This document shows, piece after piece, positions 31,371 through 44,100 of a stretch of DNA of 60,000 nt. The position numbers were made by a program, and so were the translations under genes. A model generated the notes under the pieces. That model ran no database searches. It was not told the DNA's origin and saw only the letters and a program-made list of their open reading frames with translations. Position 1 is the first letter of the stretch. Every line of letters begins with the position of its first letter. The stretch spans positions 13,377,118-13,437,117 of the forward strand of contig NC_087078.1 in assembly GCF_026151205.1 (NCBI RefSeq), in the 5' to 3' direction. This DNA is from Bolinopsis microptera (lineage: Eukaryota; Ctenophora; Tentaculata; Lobata; Bolinopsidae).

Positions 31371-31889
31371 TTAGTAATTATTGAAAATAGTTACAGTAGA
31401 ACTATTTTCCCTGAATTACTGTAACCCCCAATTTACCACACCTTACTTATTTCAATCTAATCAAAGCCTAAAGAGAAAGACTTTGGAAGGAATAAAAGAG
31501 GGATGATGATTAGTCTAAGTTTAACTCGTTTTCAATGTAGCTGTGACAGAGAAACCAAACCCCAACCCTTTACTCTGATTCATATTCTAAGCCTAACCCA
31601 ATTCCGAAGCCAATCATCTGACAAACCCTAATACTAACGAGAATTTAGGCAAATTTATTTTTCCCTTTTCAGAAAAATTTCGATATTCGAGTGATTAAGC
31701 ACGCTACATTGCAATCCTACTGGATCCATGAAAACCAATTCATTGTCAAAAAATTCAAATGAAGTATGGTGAAATTAAGTCACACGTAGTCAACTTTTTG
31801 CAGAACAAAACATTTAGTATAAAATATGTGCATTGGTAAATATGTCAATACTCACATCAGTCGGCATATTATAGGTAAAAACATTCTTA

Positions 31890-32046
31890 GGGGTCGTTCA
31901 CATATTACATAATCAGCCGAGGGGATGGGGGTTTCCAAATGATAATACTACTGTAATTTTGACACAATAGCTATGAAACTGATTACGGAGGGAGGAGGGA
32001 GTTAAAAATTGTCCAAAAAGTGATCAAGTAATATGTGGACGACCCC
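31890..32046. mobile_element. TTA-flanked MITE with GGGGTCGTCCACATATTAC ends (157 bp)
   Basis: Left end GGGGTCGTTCACATATTAC and right end inverted GGGGTCGTCCACATATTAC, flanked by TTA at 31887-31889 and 32047-32049. A TTA/TAA target duplication points to the PIF/Harbinger or ISL2EU groups. No coding capacity. Confidence 0.7.
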
Positions 32047-33388
32047 TTAGAAGTCCAAGCAGTCAAAGAAACAACATTTTTTGCACAAAGTGATGGCTCA
32101 CAACTATGCATTAATAACAAAACAATTTGTTCGGCGTTCTTTGATGGATCTATTATTGAGTATGTTCGATGATGTTGTATACATTGACGCTCGATTTTTA
32201 TACACAATTCAACAGTGGATATTGGCGTAAATATGCGCGGCGCAGGAAAAAAGTTTATAACTAATGATTAAACATGTTTGCTGCAATTCAAATGACAGTG
32301 CAACTATTTCACATTTACATTTATTGTGGATTGTATCAAAAAAATACACAACAAACAAATTCAAAATTGAAATTTTGTTTGATTTATATTTTGATTTATT
32401 TTGAGGTATTTGTTGTAGCACGATGCGTTACTGTGCCGCGCCGCGCACTCAATGAGGCTTCTCACAGCGAGATCGGCGAAATGCGCTACTGTGCCGCGCC
32501 GAGCTGCGATAAATTGACATCGTCAACAGTCAATTAAGGTATTTGCCGCGAACTGGCCGTGTACTTACTGGGCTGCGCTCAGCCTGTCATTCCGCCGAAT
32601 CTTTATTCGGGCTGAGTGATTTACGACCTCCATCGCCCTGAAAAAAGTGCGAATGCTCATTGGATACTACAGCGCACGTGACTCGCATTCACGTGATCGT
32701 TCAGAACCAATTACAGCCGCACAAAATATCATGTGCACGCCAACTACCAATAAGAAAGAATCGACGTATGCGCTACAAGAGCCGCGCGCTGAGTTATATT
32801 GTAAAATCTGGTTATTTGACTGTAAAATCGCATAAACGCGCCTATTTGCGCGTTTTAGAGGGTTCAATTACGCCAGGCTATGTTAATGAACATAATAGCC
32901 TGGGGTCCCCAGGTAAGCCGTGTACTTGTCTGCATGGCACATGTGATATGGCTTGACCATTGTTAATGGTCTGGCCCGGCGCGCGCTACTTCATAGCACT
33001 TGCCATCGAGAAGAAAGCGGCGCGCGCTACTTCGAATAAATTTAGACGAGTAACATCCGTCAAATTTAACTGGTGATATCCAATATCCATACATTATAAA
33101 TTTGAAATACAGCGTCGATGATTTTGAAGCACAATTCAATTGACAATATATTATATCATTGATTAGTTTGTAGTTGCGAAGCAACTCCGCGCTCGTATCA
33201 GTCGGTAAAATTAAGTAACAACTACAATCTTGACACACGTTGCAACTTCTTTTTTGGAGGACTTCACCGCTTCGGCGCAAACTATCATTTTTACTTCGCA
33301 CCGAAGATCGTTGCTTTGTTAATTCGCAAAGTAAAAGTAACGTTTCCCCCAGGGGGAACATTTAAAACAACATAGATTTGGAGTTATC

Positions 33389-33497
33389 ATACGTTGTATG
33401 ACCCGCCGCGCACGAGTGCGCGGCTCCCCCTGTATCGTAGAAACTCTATAGACATAGTGAAGCCAAAAGCGACAGTGGGGGTCACCACGTGATACAA
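33389..33497. mobile_element. Short GC-rich element with 14-bp flanking repeat, copy 1 (109 bp)
   Basis: Begins ATACGTTGTATGACCCGC and ends GTGGGGGTCACCACGTGATACAA (about 20 bases, the ends being imperfect inverted repeats of TTGTATNACNNGGTGACCC type). Exact 14-bp direct repeats GATTTGGAGTTATC flank it at 33375-33388 and 33498-33511. Confidence 0.65.
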
Positions 33498-33802
33498 GAT
33501 TTGGAGTTATCTTCAAATCTCCAGAAAAGTGTCATTTTGGCCGGCCGATCAAAAGTTTGAAACTTTAACTTTGCAGATTTCTTGTTTCTGTACTCTAATT
33601 GGCTGAATTGTGTCACGTGCTAGCTGCTTAAACATTGGAATGCGCCACGCGTGCAAATCATGCTTAATGTCGCGCGCGAGCTCTAGCCGTCTGTTTAAAT
33701 TAAACCACCTCTAATACCACCGCCAGCCAGTATCTTTTGCTGGGTATCATAACGCATAACTGATGATGAAGTACCTAATTAGGGCTACTATAATTGTCAT
33801 AC

Positions 33803-33873
33803 GTTGTATGACCCGCCGCGCACGGCTCCCCCTGTATCGTCAGGACCGTGGGGGTCGCAACGTGATACAAGGC
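33803..33873. mobile_element. Short GC-rich element, copy 2 (about 71 bp)
   Basis: Same ends as copy 1 (ATACGTTGTATGACCCGC ... GTGATACAA) with an internal deletion. GGCTACTA occurs 16 bases before the left end and again immediately after the right end, suggesting a partly decayed direct repeat of 14-16 bp. Confidence 0.55.
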
Positions 33874-34241
33874 TACTACATGCCAAACACAAGGATATCT
33901 CGTACTCGGATCATCTTCATGTGCCTGTTAAGTGAGCCTATAATGGGCACCACTTCTTGTCAAATTGGCTTTTGAATTACGACCCAATCATGAAGTAAAA
34001 CAGTATAAGCTGTATTTTAACGGCGAAATACAGCAAATTCTAGTTCTTTAAAATCGTAGGTTTGGCGGATCAATACGGCTACTTTAATTATTTAAAGTCT
34101 TAAGTTTGAACGGCCAAAATACCCGCGTATTAGTCAGCTGCACCCAGAAACCCTTACTATATACTGGCCAGGGCCTAACTTCGAAAGTAAAAGAGATAGC
34201 GACTTCCGGTTTAGTGGTACTGAGTAGGATTTACAATACTT

Positions 34242-34300
34242 AGATACACGTTGTATACCTCGCGTGCGAAAAGAGGTATACCATATACAACGTGTATCAA
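34242..34300. repeat. Palindrome with GATACACGTTGTATACCTC arms
   Basis: Two arms (GATACACGTTGTATACCTC and its inverse with a 7-base insertion) around a short CG-rich loop. A lone arm recurs near 35262-35280. Probably a tiny MITE related to the GC-rich elements nearby, which share the ACGTTGTAT core. Confidence 0.55.
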
Positions 34301-34358
34301 ATAATACTACATATTAGCACTTTAAACGTAATGTTCAAATGCACCGCATCATACAAGG

Positions 34359-34969
34359 CAGAGCTCGACCGGGATCCCGGCCGGGATTTGGCGATTTTGT
34401 CCCGGTCCCGGCCGGGATTTTGTTTTTAGCCGGGATTTTTCCAAAATAAAGTCGGTTTTTGGGCATATATTTGAGCCCAAATTTCACGAACCTGTGAACA
34501 TTTTCCGAAAAGTTTTACTACAACAGTGCTCTACAGTGCTACTTAATAGTTAGATCATTTCACTTTCTCGTCGCCAAAAGTTTATTGAAAATTCAACTTT
34601 CAAGTCTTATGTGAAATGTTTATGTTACATGATCAAAATTTCAGAGATAAAGAGAGAGATAGAGAAAGATAGAGAGAGAGATAGAGATTAGAGAGAGATA
34701 GAGATTAGAGAGAGATAGAGTAGTTACAACTACTTACTGTCAATTTTAACTTGACATACCTCAGTTTGTTCTGGAAGATTTTATTTAACATATAACACTG
34801 TTTCATTTTAACTGAGATTGAGAAATATTGGAAAAATCCCGGTCCCGGCCGGGATGAGGCTAATCCTGGTCCCGGCCGGGTTTTCATTTCGATCCCGGTC
34901 CCGGCCGGGATGAAGGTCATCCCGGCCCGGTCCCGGCCGGGACTAAATTTCGATCCCGGTCGACCACTG
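34359..34969. mobile_element. hAT-type non-autonomous element, CCCGGTCCCGG family (611 bp)
   Basis: Exact 8-bp target duplication ATACAAGG (34351-34358 and 34970-34977). Ends are CAGAGCTCGACCGGGATC and, inverted, CAGTGGTCGACCGGGATC; CAGNG ends with an 8-bp duplication define hAT. The subterminal regions are full of TCCCGGTCCCGGCCGGGAT repeats in both directions, likely transposase sites. The centre has GAGAGATAGA repeats. A related end begins at 59822. Confidence 0.85.
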
Positions 34970-36722
34970 ATACAAGGTATTAACAGTTTAGAGATAACTG
35001 TTTATTTGTTATTGGGGATACCAGTGCGAAATATACTCGATATTTTGACTGGTCGGGTGACCCAAGGTTGCTGGTACGTGTGTTAGCTCACTAAGCCATA
35101 AACTCAACCTTGTTGAGCTTCCTCAACTCCACCTAGTCTCTGATGTGACAACGGGGTCTCATTTAACAGTTGATACTCGTAAAATATTTGTTCCAAATAT
35201 TAGACCGTCGATGAGTCCTTGACACACGCTGCAACCCCTTTTGATCGCCGGCGTGCACGAGAGGTATACAACGTGTAGCAAATGAGTCCAACTCGGCGCG
35301 CCTCTTGGTAGGTTATAAACCTACAAGGTCTCATAAAATAGTAGCAGGGACACTTAAACTGCTGCTAGTAGGCAAAGAAAAACACAATTCTGATTTTTTA
35401 TTAACTGAAGAATAAGCAAGTTTACAATTCAGGGCATCTAAGGTTCTCATTTAAAAACGAGGAAACAAGGGAATCATAACAATCTTAACACGTGAAACTG
35501 CGATTGATGTTCTATTATTATGGTTCTAAATAATAACGATCATTAGAAAACAAACACATTCTTGACAATTTGAAAGTTGACAAGAATATGTTTGTTTTTG
35601 ATCAGATGCAATAATAAATTAGGGCGATTATTTATTTTTAGTCCCATTTATGGAAAAAGGTACGACATAGCTTTAAAATGATCTTAAGAGGACATAGCGT
35701 CTTGCCTTATCTCAGATTTTATCTATCAACTTCAATGTGAACTGACGAGTTTTCTCCTACAACGACCGTCCCACTGATTAAATACTTATTTTACCCATTA
35801 AATATTATAAAGAAACCTAAGGCTTGCCAGTTAAACAGTTAATGGTTTTTAAATAAAGGTTAACGTTAACTTATAAAGGAGTCTTATGGCGAATAAATTA
35901 GAGTTTTTGAACATAGCTAAAGCCTCGCTGTGATTTAAAAAATTATTTTCTGGTCATATTTTTCACGTGCTATGGCGTCATCTGTTTTTTTGTGGAATCA
36001 ATAATTTCAAGATTTTTCTCCAGGGAAAGTAGTTGTCCGAAAAATTTAAAAAATTAATTATTGTAGTGATAATCATTATGTAAAGAATTTTCCGATAAAA
36101 TTCCTTTCATCCGCCAGGCAACTTTCGGAGGCATTAGCTATGTTGTTGGAAAAATATCGTAATTCTAAGAGATAAAAACATCACGCACTTGCATTTCTTA
36201 AAAAATTAAGCGAACATTCACATCTTCTCGTACACACGGAGTGATCATTATTGTGACAAATTCAGAACATTCCAGACTGTTCTAGTTAATTCTGCTGCGC
36301 GCAGCACTTCAGGAGAGTTTCCACTTTAAAACGAGTTTGCACAGCACAACAAATAGTCCAGTCTGTCGCTCCAAGTTTGGTGCAGCAAGCCCCGGCACAA
36401 CATATGATATCTGAATAATATCTTTGAAAATATCTTACTAAATGTAAGGAGATATCGTCTAAATTTTAACCAGATACTGTCTTTAAAGGACAAAAGATCA
36501 GCTTGAGCCTGGGTCCCAAAAAACTATGGGATACTTATAAAGGGCAACGAGACAGTAAGCACATAAGTTTCACTAAATATTGAGGTTGCTGTGAACTTTC
36601 AGAACCGACTAACAATCCGGAATAAATTATAAAATCACCTGGTTATACTGTCCAAAATATTTTGTAGAGAGACTTGTATGTACAAAATGTAAGTTTGTAC
36701 AGGTCTTCGAATACAAATAATA

Positions 36723-36746
36723 GGGGGGGGGGGGGGGGGGGGGGGG
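36723..36746 (+). repeat. Poly-G homopolymer (24 bases)
   Basis: Uninterrupted G-run in the gene-free interval, no partner C-run. Confidence 0.9.
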
Positions 36747-38117
36747 CCATTAGTGCCAAAGTTCACGGCAACCTTTTATTTGACAACCCAAAACCTTGCA
36801 ATCTAGCTCGAGCACATGTATCACAATAAAATATAATTTAACTTCCAAAAACTTATAACGTAAATTTGATCACTTCGCCACCTTTGCTATCAATCAAACT
36901 GATCTTTAAATAGAAGCTTGTTTGAGTATATAATTATCTCCAAAATTCATTCACGGAAGATGATCATCTACACAGGGGGCCATGCATTGTGGTATTAAAC
37001 TTGAATCATTTCTATATCAAATTAAATCGAATTAACTGTCCTGCACATCTCAAACCGGCCCAACTAGTCTAAAAAATAAGTCGTCCCGATTTTAAATAAA
37101 TTAAAATGGTTATGTGCACTAAGTTAATTAATTAATTATTCCGTTTACATTCTGAAGTGTTGAATTAAAGATGCTGTTAATTATCATAATAAAAAAGCCC
37201 ACTGTTGTACGAATAAAATTTTTTCTCACCCGAACATAGCATTACATATAACGGTTTCCCATGTGACACTACGCGATCAGGAATGCAGTGAGGGTCATGT
37301 GCCGTTATTTTAAGAGGATATATGACACTGACAACGTTAGGGACCGATAGGGCGTTGTGTCGCATGGGAAACACGGTATGGGACATTCGTGAAGAAACTC
37401 TGGCCAAAAGTTTTTAAAATTACATAGCTTATTCTGTCTGGCTTGGTATTTCACATAAGTCAAATTTTCTATCACAAAAAATTGGGAGTTTGTACTTAAA
37501 TATTTCAAGATTCCATTTACAACATCTTAAATTTATCAGTTACTGTTAGGTAATGAATGAAGACGTATAATCGTTCTTAGCGTTCACTCTGATACAGCAT
37601 TCCTTTATCGTATTTTATCATATCTGATATACTAACCATATCATTTTATTATTTAGATCAAAATAAAACCATTTTTTGTGGCGTATTTATGTCTGGTTTT
37701 AACATTTTTTTGCAAAGTTTTCCCGGTATTATAGTTTATAATCTTTAAGTGATTATTACTTCGTAAAACAGTACGACGTGTTACACGCTTGTTTCTGTCC
37801 TTGAATTGCACGACTAATCTCTAGTGATGTACATAGTATCGGAACTGTCCCCAATCAATTAGGTAAATTCTCCCACAATTCGTAAATCATAACACCACTT
37901 TATATCTTGTATCAAACTACGTAAATCACGAATCAACCCACTGCTTATATAGCTGCGCAGCTAAAGTCATTTTAAAATCCTTTCCTGAGCACTATCCCAA
38001 ACCACGTGAACCACAGGGTCACGTGACATCTCACGTGACGTCATCACATCTTCAAATTGTCCTTGACAGTTCACCAGTTAGCAGTGACTGATATAGTGTT
38101 GCGCCCACGTGCGCAAC

Positions 38118-41100
38118 TTAGGCGCGCGATGACCTCCCGGTCAGTTCAACGTTACATGATACAGTGCGGTTTCGCTTGCTTTCCGTTGATGATTCTGTTT
38201 TGGGTTTGAATACCTCGCTTCTGTCAGAATGGCTGGTGGTGCGAGTGCGAGGTGGTAGACCATATGCCTCCGGGAACTGAATAAAAGATGTTATTTTTAA
38301 TTTTAATAAATTCTTAAATTAAAAGAGCAATTTTCCTAATACATAATACATTGTCAATAGTAGGGAAAGTCGTGGTTTACACATTACCATTTCGCGTCGG
38401 AAGTCATCCAGTGTCTTGTATTTTTCTAACAATTTGGTTATTCTCTGCGTTACTTTCAGTCTATTGCTGTCTCCCTGAAATTTGAAACCTCAGATAATCA
38501 TCTTTGTTCTGTATTGAATTTAAGTTTTAAACTATTAAATGTTCCAGAACATGCCTCAAACAAATAAATGTCCCAGAACATGCCTCAAACAAATAAATGT
38601 CCCAGAACATGCCTCAACATCTCAAATTTCATATTCTGGCAGGTTACCCATAGCGATTATATAATACATATAATTTCATCAATGAAAGATACAAAAGAAA
38701 AGACGGTTATATCTTCTTAATAAATACGAAGCTTTACCTTGTAGTATTTAAGAAAAGCCCAGAATTTCTCAAGTCCGTAAACATTATCATTGTCGAAGTC
38801 ATTCAAAGTCTCCTCCATGAAGTCTCGGAAAATGTCTGACCTAAACCTTTTCTCAAGTCCGTAACTGTAGAATCGGAACAAACACTCCAGACCGTACCTG
38901 AAAGTAACGCTAAGGGTTGAAAACTAGCAGAGGCATGCACCAACGCAGGAACTTTTTTGAACCATTTTAGGATGGACCTCGGTATTTAAAGTTTTAGGTT
39001 TCCTATAAAGATTCGCTGTTATATCATCAGCGGACATGTTTAAATTTTACTTTCACTAACAAACATCTGAAATCAGATGTAGCACGCATTGGCTTATGGA
39101 GCATTTAATATGTGTATACTGCATTGTGAGATCGGTGCTTAGTGCGAGCGCGAACATTCTAGACATTTCCTTAAGTCGAGACTACACGTTTCCTCAGCTA
39201 TACAATTTCACAACAAGTGAGCTAGCTACATAGCTAGCTAACAGTAGAATTTCAATACATTCTACATAGCGGGTTGATGTAGATCTCCTATTGAGAAAAA
39301 TCAGTTTGATTAATAAAACTAAACATTTGAAAAGTTCCGCATACCTGGCCCCAGCAAGGGAGTCTTCAACGGCAAGTTTTCTGAATTCCTCGTACATTTT
39401 TCTGTTGAAGTTAGCTCGGAGGAAGAAGGACCAGAATCGGAACAAGGTGTTCATTTCCTGACTCTGTCCCTTACCCATCTTTATTCGATCTGAAATAAAA
39501 AAGCACATTTTACAACAGATATCCTGGGACGTTTGCAAATCGTGAGTTGACATGCTCAAAAAAGGACTAAACATACATTTCATAATGAAGGGGCAAAACA
39601 AGTAGCACCAACTTAATTAGTTCCAGTTAGATCTAAAGGAACAAATAAAAGAGGTCTGGTGACTCGAGATGAACTCACCTTTAAGACACTTCTGATGGTA
39701 TTTGTGATAGACGGTCTGAGTAAATCCGTTTTCCTTGAGAAGATCGTGCGAGGGGTGGTTATATTTGGGGAGAGAGTTGGGTTCCACGGGCGTGGTACTT
39801 GTACTGGCACCTGCAGCTTCTTCGCTCCTGGTAAGTATACGTAGGTGAGATTTTCAGATGTGTTATTTTTGGTGTTATTTTGGATGATCGCCATTTTGGT
39901 TATTCACTTTCAGGGATTTCCAGGAGAAATGGTTATTATTAGGAATCCCGCTCACCTATCAGTGTTATAATTGAAGTTGACTAACTCCGAAGCATAAAAC
40001 GAACTAATCATATCGCAGAAACAACACAAAATAAAAAACGTCTATTCAACTAAACAGCATTCTGTCAGTTTTAGTAAAAAGTCATTTTTTGGAAGAATTC
40101 ATCACGATTAAAAATCTAAAAGAAATGACTCTAATATATTATCCCACTATGAGATCAGTGATGTATAATTCTGGAAAACGATAGTATCTTACGTTGAGTT
40201 GTATCTAGGTTTGTTTCCCATGACCCAACCAACAGGACTCTCCATAGGAGGGTTGGAACTGTACTTCGTCTTCCTCTTGCGTGGCAGCTCTCCAGTCTGA
40301 GGAATATATAGTTGTTTATTTATTGAACAATTCAGTCATTGGTGGTTGAATCACGAGTGGTGAAACAAATTGTAACCGCAGAATCAGTGGCTGTTCAACA
40401 TTTTTACTCTGTTTAAACATTCGGCAGTATCCAAGAAGTCCAACTTTCAAATAAACCTTTATTCTCAAACACTCAAGTAACTAACCTTAGGCTCGACTTC
40501 ATCCTTTGACTTCTTGTCAGGGAGCGGATAGAATCTAGGGTTGACATTCACGTCTTTCCTAGCGTTCTCAGTCTGAGTACCAGAGTCTGATTTTGTTCTC
40601 TGTCTGCCTGCCCTGAGAGACGAAAGGAGCTTATCATTCGTATGTTAAGACTAAACAGTAAATTTTAATAAGCAGTATGTGAGTAATTAGTGAGTACTCA
40701 CTGAGTATGTGTATTGAGGAGGAGTAAAACAGTTACTCTGAAGGCCAAGAATCATATAATATGAAGACTATTGTAAACTGTAGAGTGCTAATGATCATCA
40801 TCATCATCCTAAATAAGGAGAAAAGTCATTGTAATAAACATGAGACTATGCTGTAATCACACTGAACTATGAAAATTGACCAACCTCTGCTTATTTTCCT
40901 CAGCAGAAGGCATAAAGAAAGGTTTAGCGTCAGGGTTGAGGTGTGAAAACGAACTATTCATATCGCAGAAACAACACAAAATAAATATTTATTTGTATGT
41001 TTATGGACACATTTTTTGTGTGACACTATAATGACGTTTGCGTGCCATAACACTTTCGACAGTGTAAGTGAAATGACTAGTAACTGGAAAATGTTGCACA

Positions 41101-44100
41101 GACATGCCTTCAATCAAACAGCAACAACTTATAACTTTTTTCAATTATACTGTCAAGATTATACTGTCTATTCAACAGCATTCTGTATGAAATCAAATTA
41201 AGACTGTGTCAGTATGTGTATTGAGGAGGAGTTAAACAGTTACTCTGAAGGCCAAGAATCATATAATATGAAGACTATTGTAAACTGTAAAGTGCTAATG
41301 ATCATCATCATCATCCTAAATAAGGAGAAAAGTCATTGTAATATTAAACATGAGACTATGCTGTAATCACACTGAACTATGAAATTGACCAACCTTTGCT
41401 TATTTTCCTCAGCAGAAGGAATAAAGAAAGGTTTAGCGTCAGGGTTGAGGTGCGACTCCACCAGAATAGGTTTGGGTGGAGGGGGAGGATCACTCTGTTC
41501 CACCGGCTCCTCTATCTGAGACTCTGACTCTCGCTGTTCTCGTCGAATCTTCTGGAACTCCTCTCGACTGATCATGTCGACAGATTTGAAGCTGGAGGGT
41601 TGACCTGGACCGTCGTCGATCAGTTCCTGGGTGAAAGTCTGATGACTGTTAGTTACAAGATAGAAGCACTTTAGTAAGTGCTTCACAAACAGGTTACGTT
41701 ATAATGATTATCACTTTGATTCTTGGCCATGTTCTTTCTTGAGACACTCCAGATAGTTGGATTGAAACAGGAAGCATGCTGTTAAATCCGTGGTGCCATC
41801 CCTCTGCTATGTTGCTACACAAATGCACTGCACTGACAAGGGCTCATGTGGTGCATAATAACAAGGATTACATGGTGATACAGTTATACAGTGCACTACC
41901 TACTCGACACTATTAGGGTTGGCGATACACAGTGTATGACGATATACAGTGTGATTACCGTTTTCATGGCAGTGAACGGGAAGGAGAAATAAACCAAATC
42001 TGTGATAACGGTTCAGCTTAAAGCAGTTGACTCTTGCTTTATCGTCAACTTAAATAATCTACTAAATGAAGTGCTGCATAGAAAACAATGAATACCTCCT
42101 CGAAACGATATAATCCCTCGTTGATGATTTCAAACAGATCCTTGTTCAGGAGTCTGTCTGCTCTGGAGGTATGGTCACCGGGGTGACGGTCTCCCTGGGA
42201 AGAAGAAAAGTTAGATCCGGTAATCCTTAAAAAGAAATTTTAAAAACATGATGGATGAAACTGAGATGGGCGAGATTAGGACTTACCTAAAAACCCCGCT
42301 AACTTTTGCTTGCTAAGGGGGGGGGGGGGGGGGGGGGGGGGGGATAATGTTATTTTTTCGTCCGTTTTTGTCCGTTTTTTTTTGTCCGTTAATTTTTGTC
42401 CGTTTGAAAATATAGTGCCAAACGGACAAAAAACGGACAAAAAATTGTAACTTTTGATTTAAATTTTCTCCACCAATTTGTAACAGGTATCTGCAGAACT
42501 GGGTAGCCGTGTTAATGACCAATGGTCCTTTCTCAAACTTTTAATCTTCAATTAGGCAAAAGAATAGGTCTACACATTTTTTAATAACATAAAAAGGGAT
42601 GAAAAGATTTATTACTGCGAGAGTTAAACTTTGTTAACACAAAGATTCTTGAGCACATTTTGAAGTCAGACTCAAAATGGCGCTTAAATTAAAAAACTTT
42701 TTAAGTCTATAACAATTAAAAATTATGTTAACAATACACCACACACTAATTATTAAATGAACAAATTATTGTGAGTGAAAGAGCGGGAAAAGGAGGCGGG
42801 GGGGACTGGAGGGCGACTGAGGAGGGATGAGGACGAGGGGTGAGAGGATTGAGGGACTGAGAAGGAGAACTGAGGATGAGGAATGAATAGGAGGAGGAGA
42901 AGAAGGACTCAAGAGGAGGAGGGACCCAAGAGGAGGAGGACCCAGGAAAGGCCCATGGGAGGATGGGGAGGGGAGGGACCGATGAGGACTGCTGATGAGG
43001 ACAGATAAAGAGGAAAGGCCGCAGGAGGAGGAGGAGGAGGAGAAGGACTGAGGAGTGGGAGGAGGGACTGATGAGGGAAGGAGGTATTATGAGGAGGATG
43101 AGGAGCAGAAAGGAGATGAAGGTGAGGATAAGGAGGACTGAGGAGGAGGACAGGTGACGAGGATGATGAGGAGGAGGACTGAGAAGGGGAGGACTTAGGA
43201 GGAGCTGAGGAGGGAGGACTTAGGAGGAAGAGGAGGAGGTGGAGCAGGAGGAGGATGAGGGTAGAAGGAGGAGAAGACTGGAGGAGGATCAAGGAGGACC
43301 CGGAAGAGGAGGGAAGAGGGCGGATTAGGAGGAGAAGGAGGACCCAAGAGGAGGAACCAGGAGAAGAGGTCAGTAGGAGGACTGAGAAGGAGGGAGTGAG
43401 ACTGAGAAGGAGAATGAGGAGGAGAATAATAGGAGGAGGAGGAGAGAAGGACTCAAGAGGAGGACTGAGGAGGAGGAGGATAAGGAGAAGGATAGGTAGG
43501 AAGACCCAAGAGGAGGAGGACCCAGAGGGGGAGGACCCAGGGAGGAGGACCCGGAAAGGCCCCAAAGGAGGACTGGGGAGGAGGAGGACTGATGCGGACG
43601 ATAAAGAGGACCTTAAGGACGAGGAGGAGGAGGAGGAGGAGGAGGAGAAGGAGAGAGCAGTGAGGAGGAGGGACCATGAGGAGGAGGTGTATGAGGAGGA
43701 TGAGGTGGAGAAGGAGATGAAGGGAAGGAGATGAGGATGAGGATAAGGAGGACTGAGGAAGGAGGAATGGTGTAGGAGGATGATGAGGCGCTGAGGAGGA
43801 GGACTCTGAGAATGGGAGGACTTAGGAGGACTGAGGAGGGACGGCTTAGGAGGAAGGAGTGAGGATTGAGGAGGAGGAAGGACTGAGGAGTGAGGAGAAA
43901 GAAGACTGAGGAGGATCAGGAGGACCAGGAGGAGGAGGAAGAGGAGGAGGTCTGGGAGGAGAAGGAAGGACCCAGGAGGAGGAACCAGGAGAAAGGAGGA
44001 GGAGGACTAGAAGGAGGACTGAGAAGGAGAAGGAGGACTGATGAGGAGGAGGAGGAAGAGGAGGGGGTGTCTGGGGGGAAAGGATTGAGGAGGAGAAGAT

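Larger units (their letters stand above)
31357..38117. other. Gene-free interval with miniature transposons
   Basis: 6.8 kb without recognisable coding sequence. It holds a TTA-flanked MITE (31890-32046), two copies of a short GC-rich element (33389-33497 and about 33803-33873), a palindrome (34242-34300), a hAT-type element (34359-34969) and a G-run. The part from 32430 to 33500 is richer in GC and CpG (repeated GGCGCGCGCTACTTC at about 32978 and 33020) than its surroundings. 35000-36700 and 36750-38117 show nothing notable; the latter must contain the LARP1 3' UTR. Confidence 0.5.
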
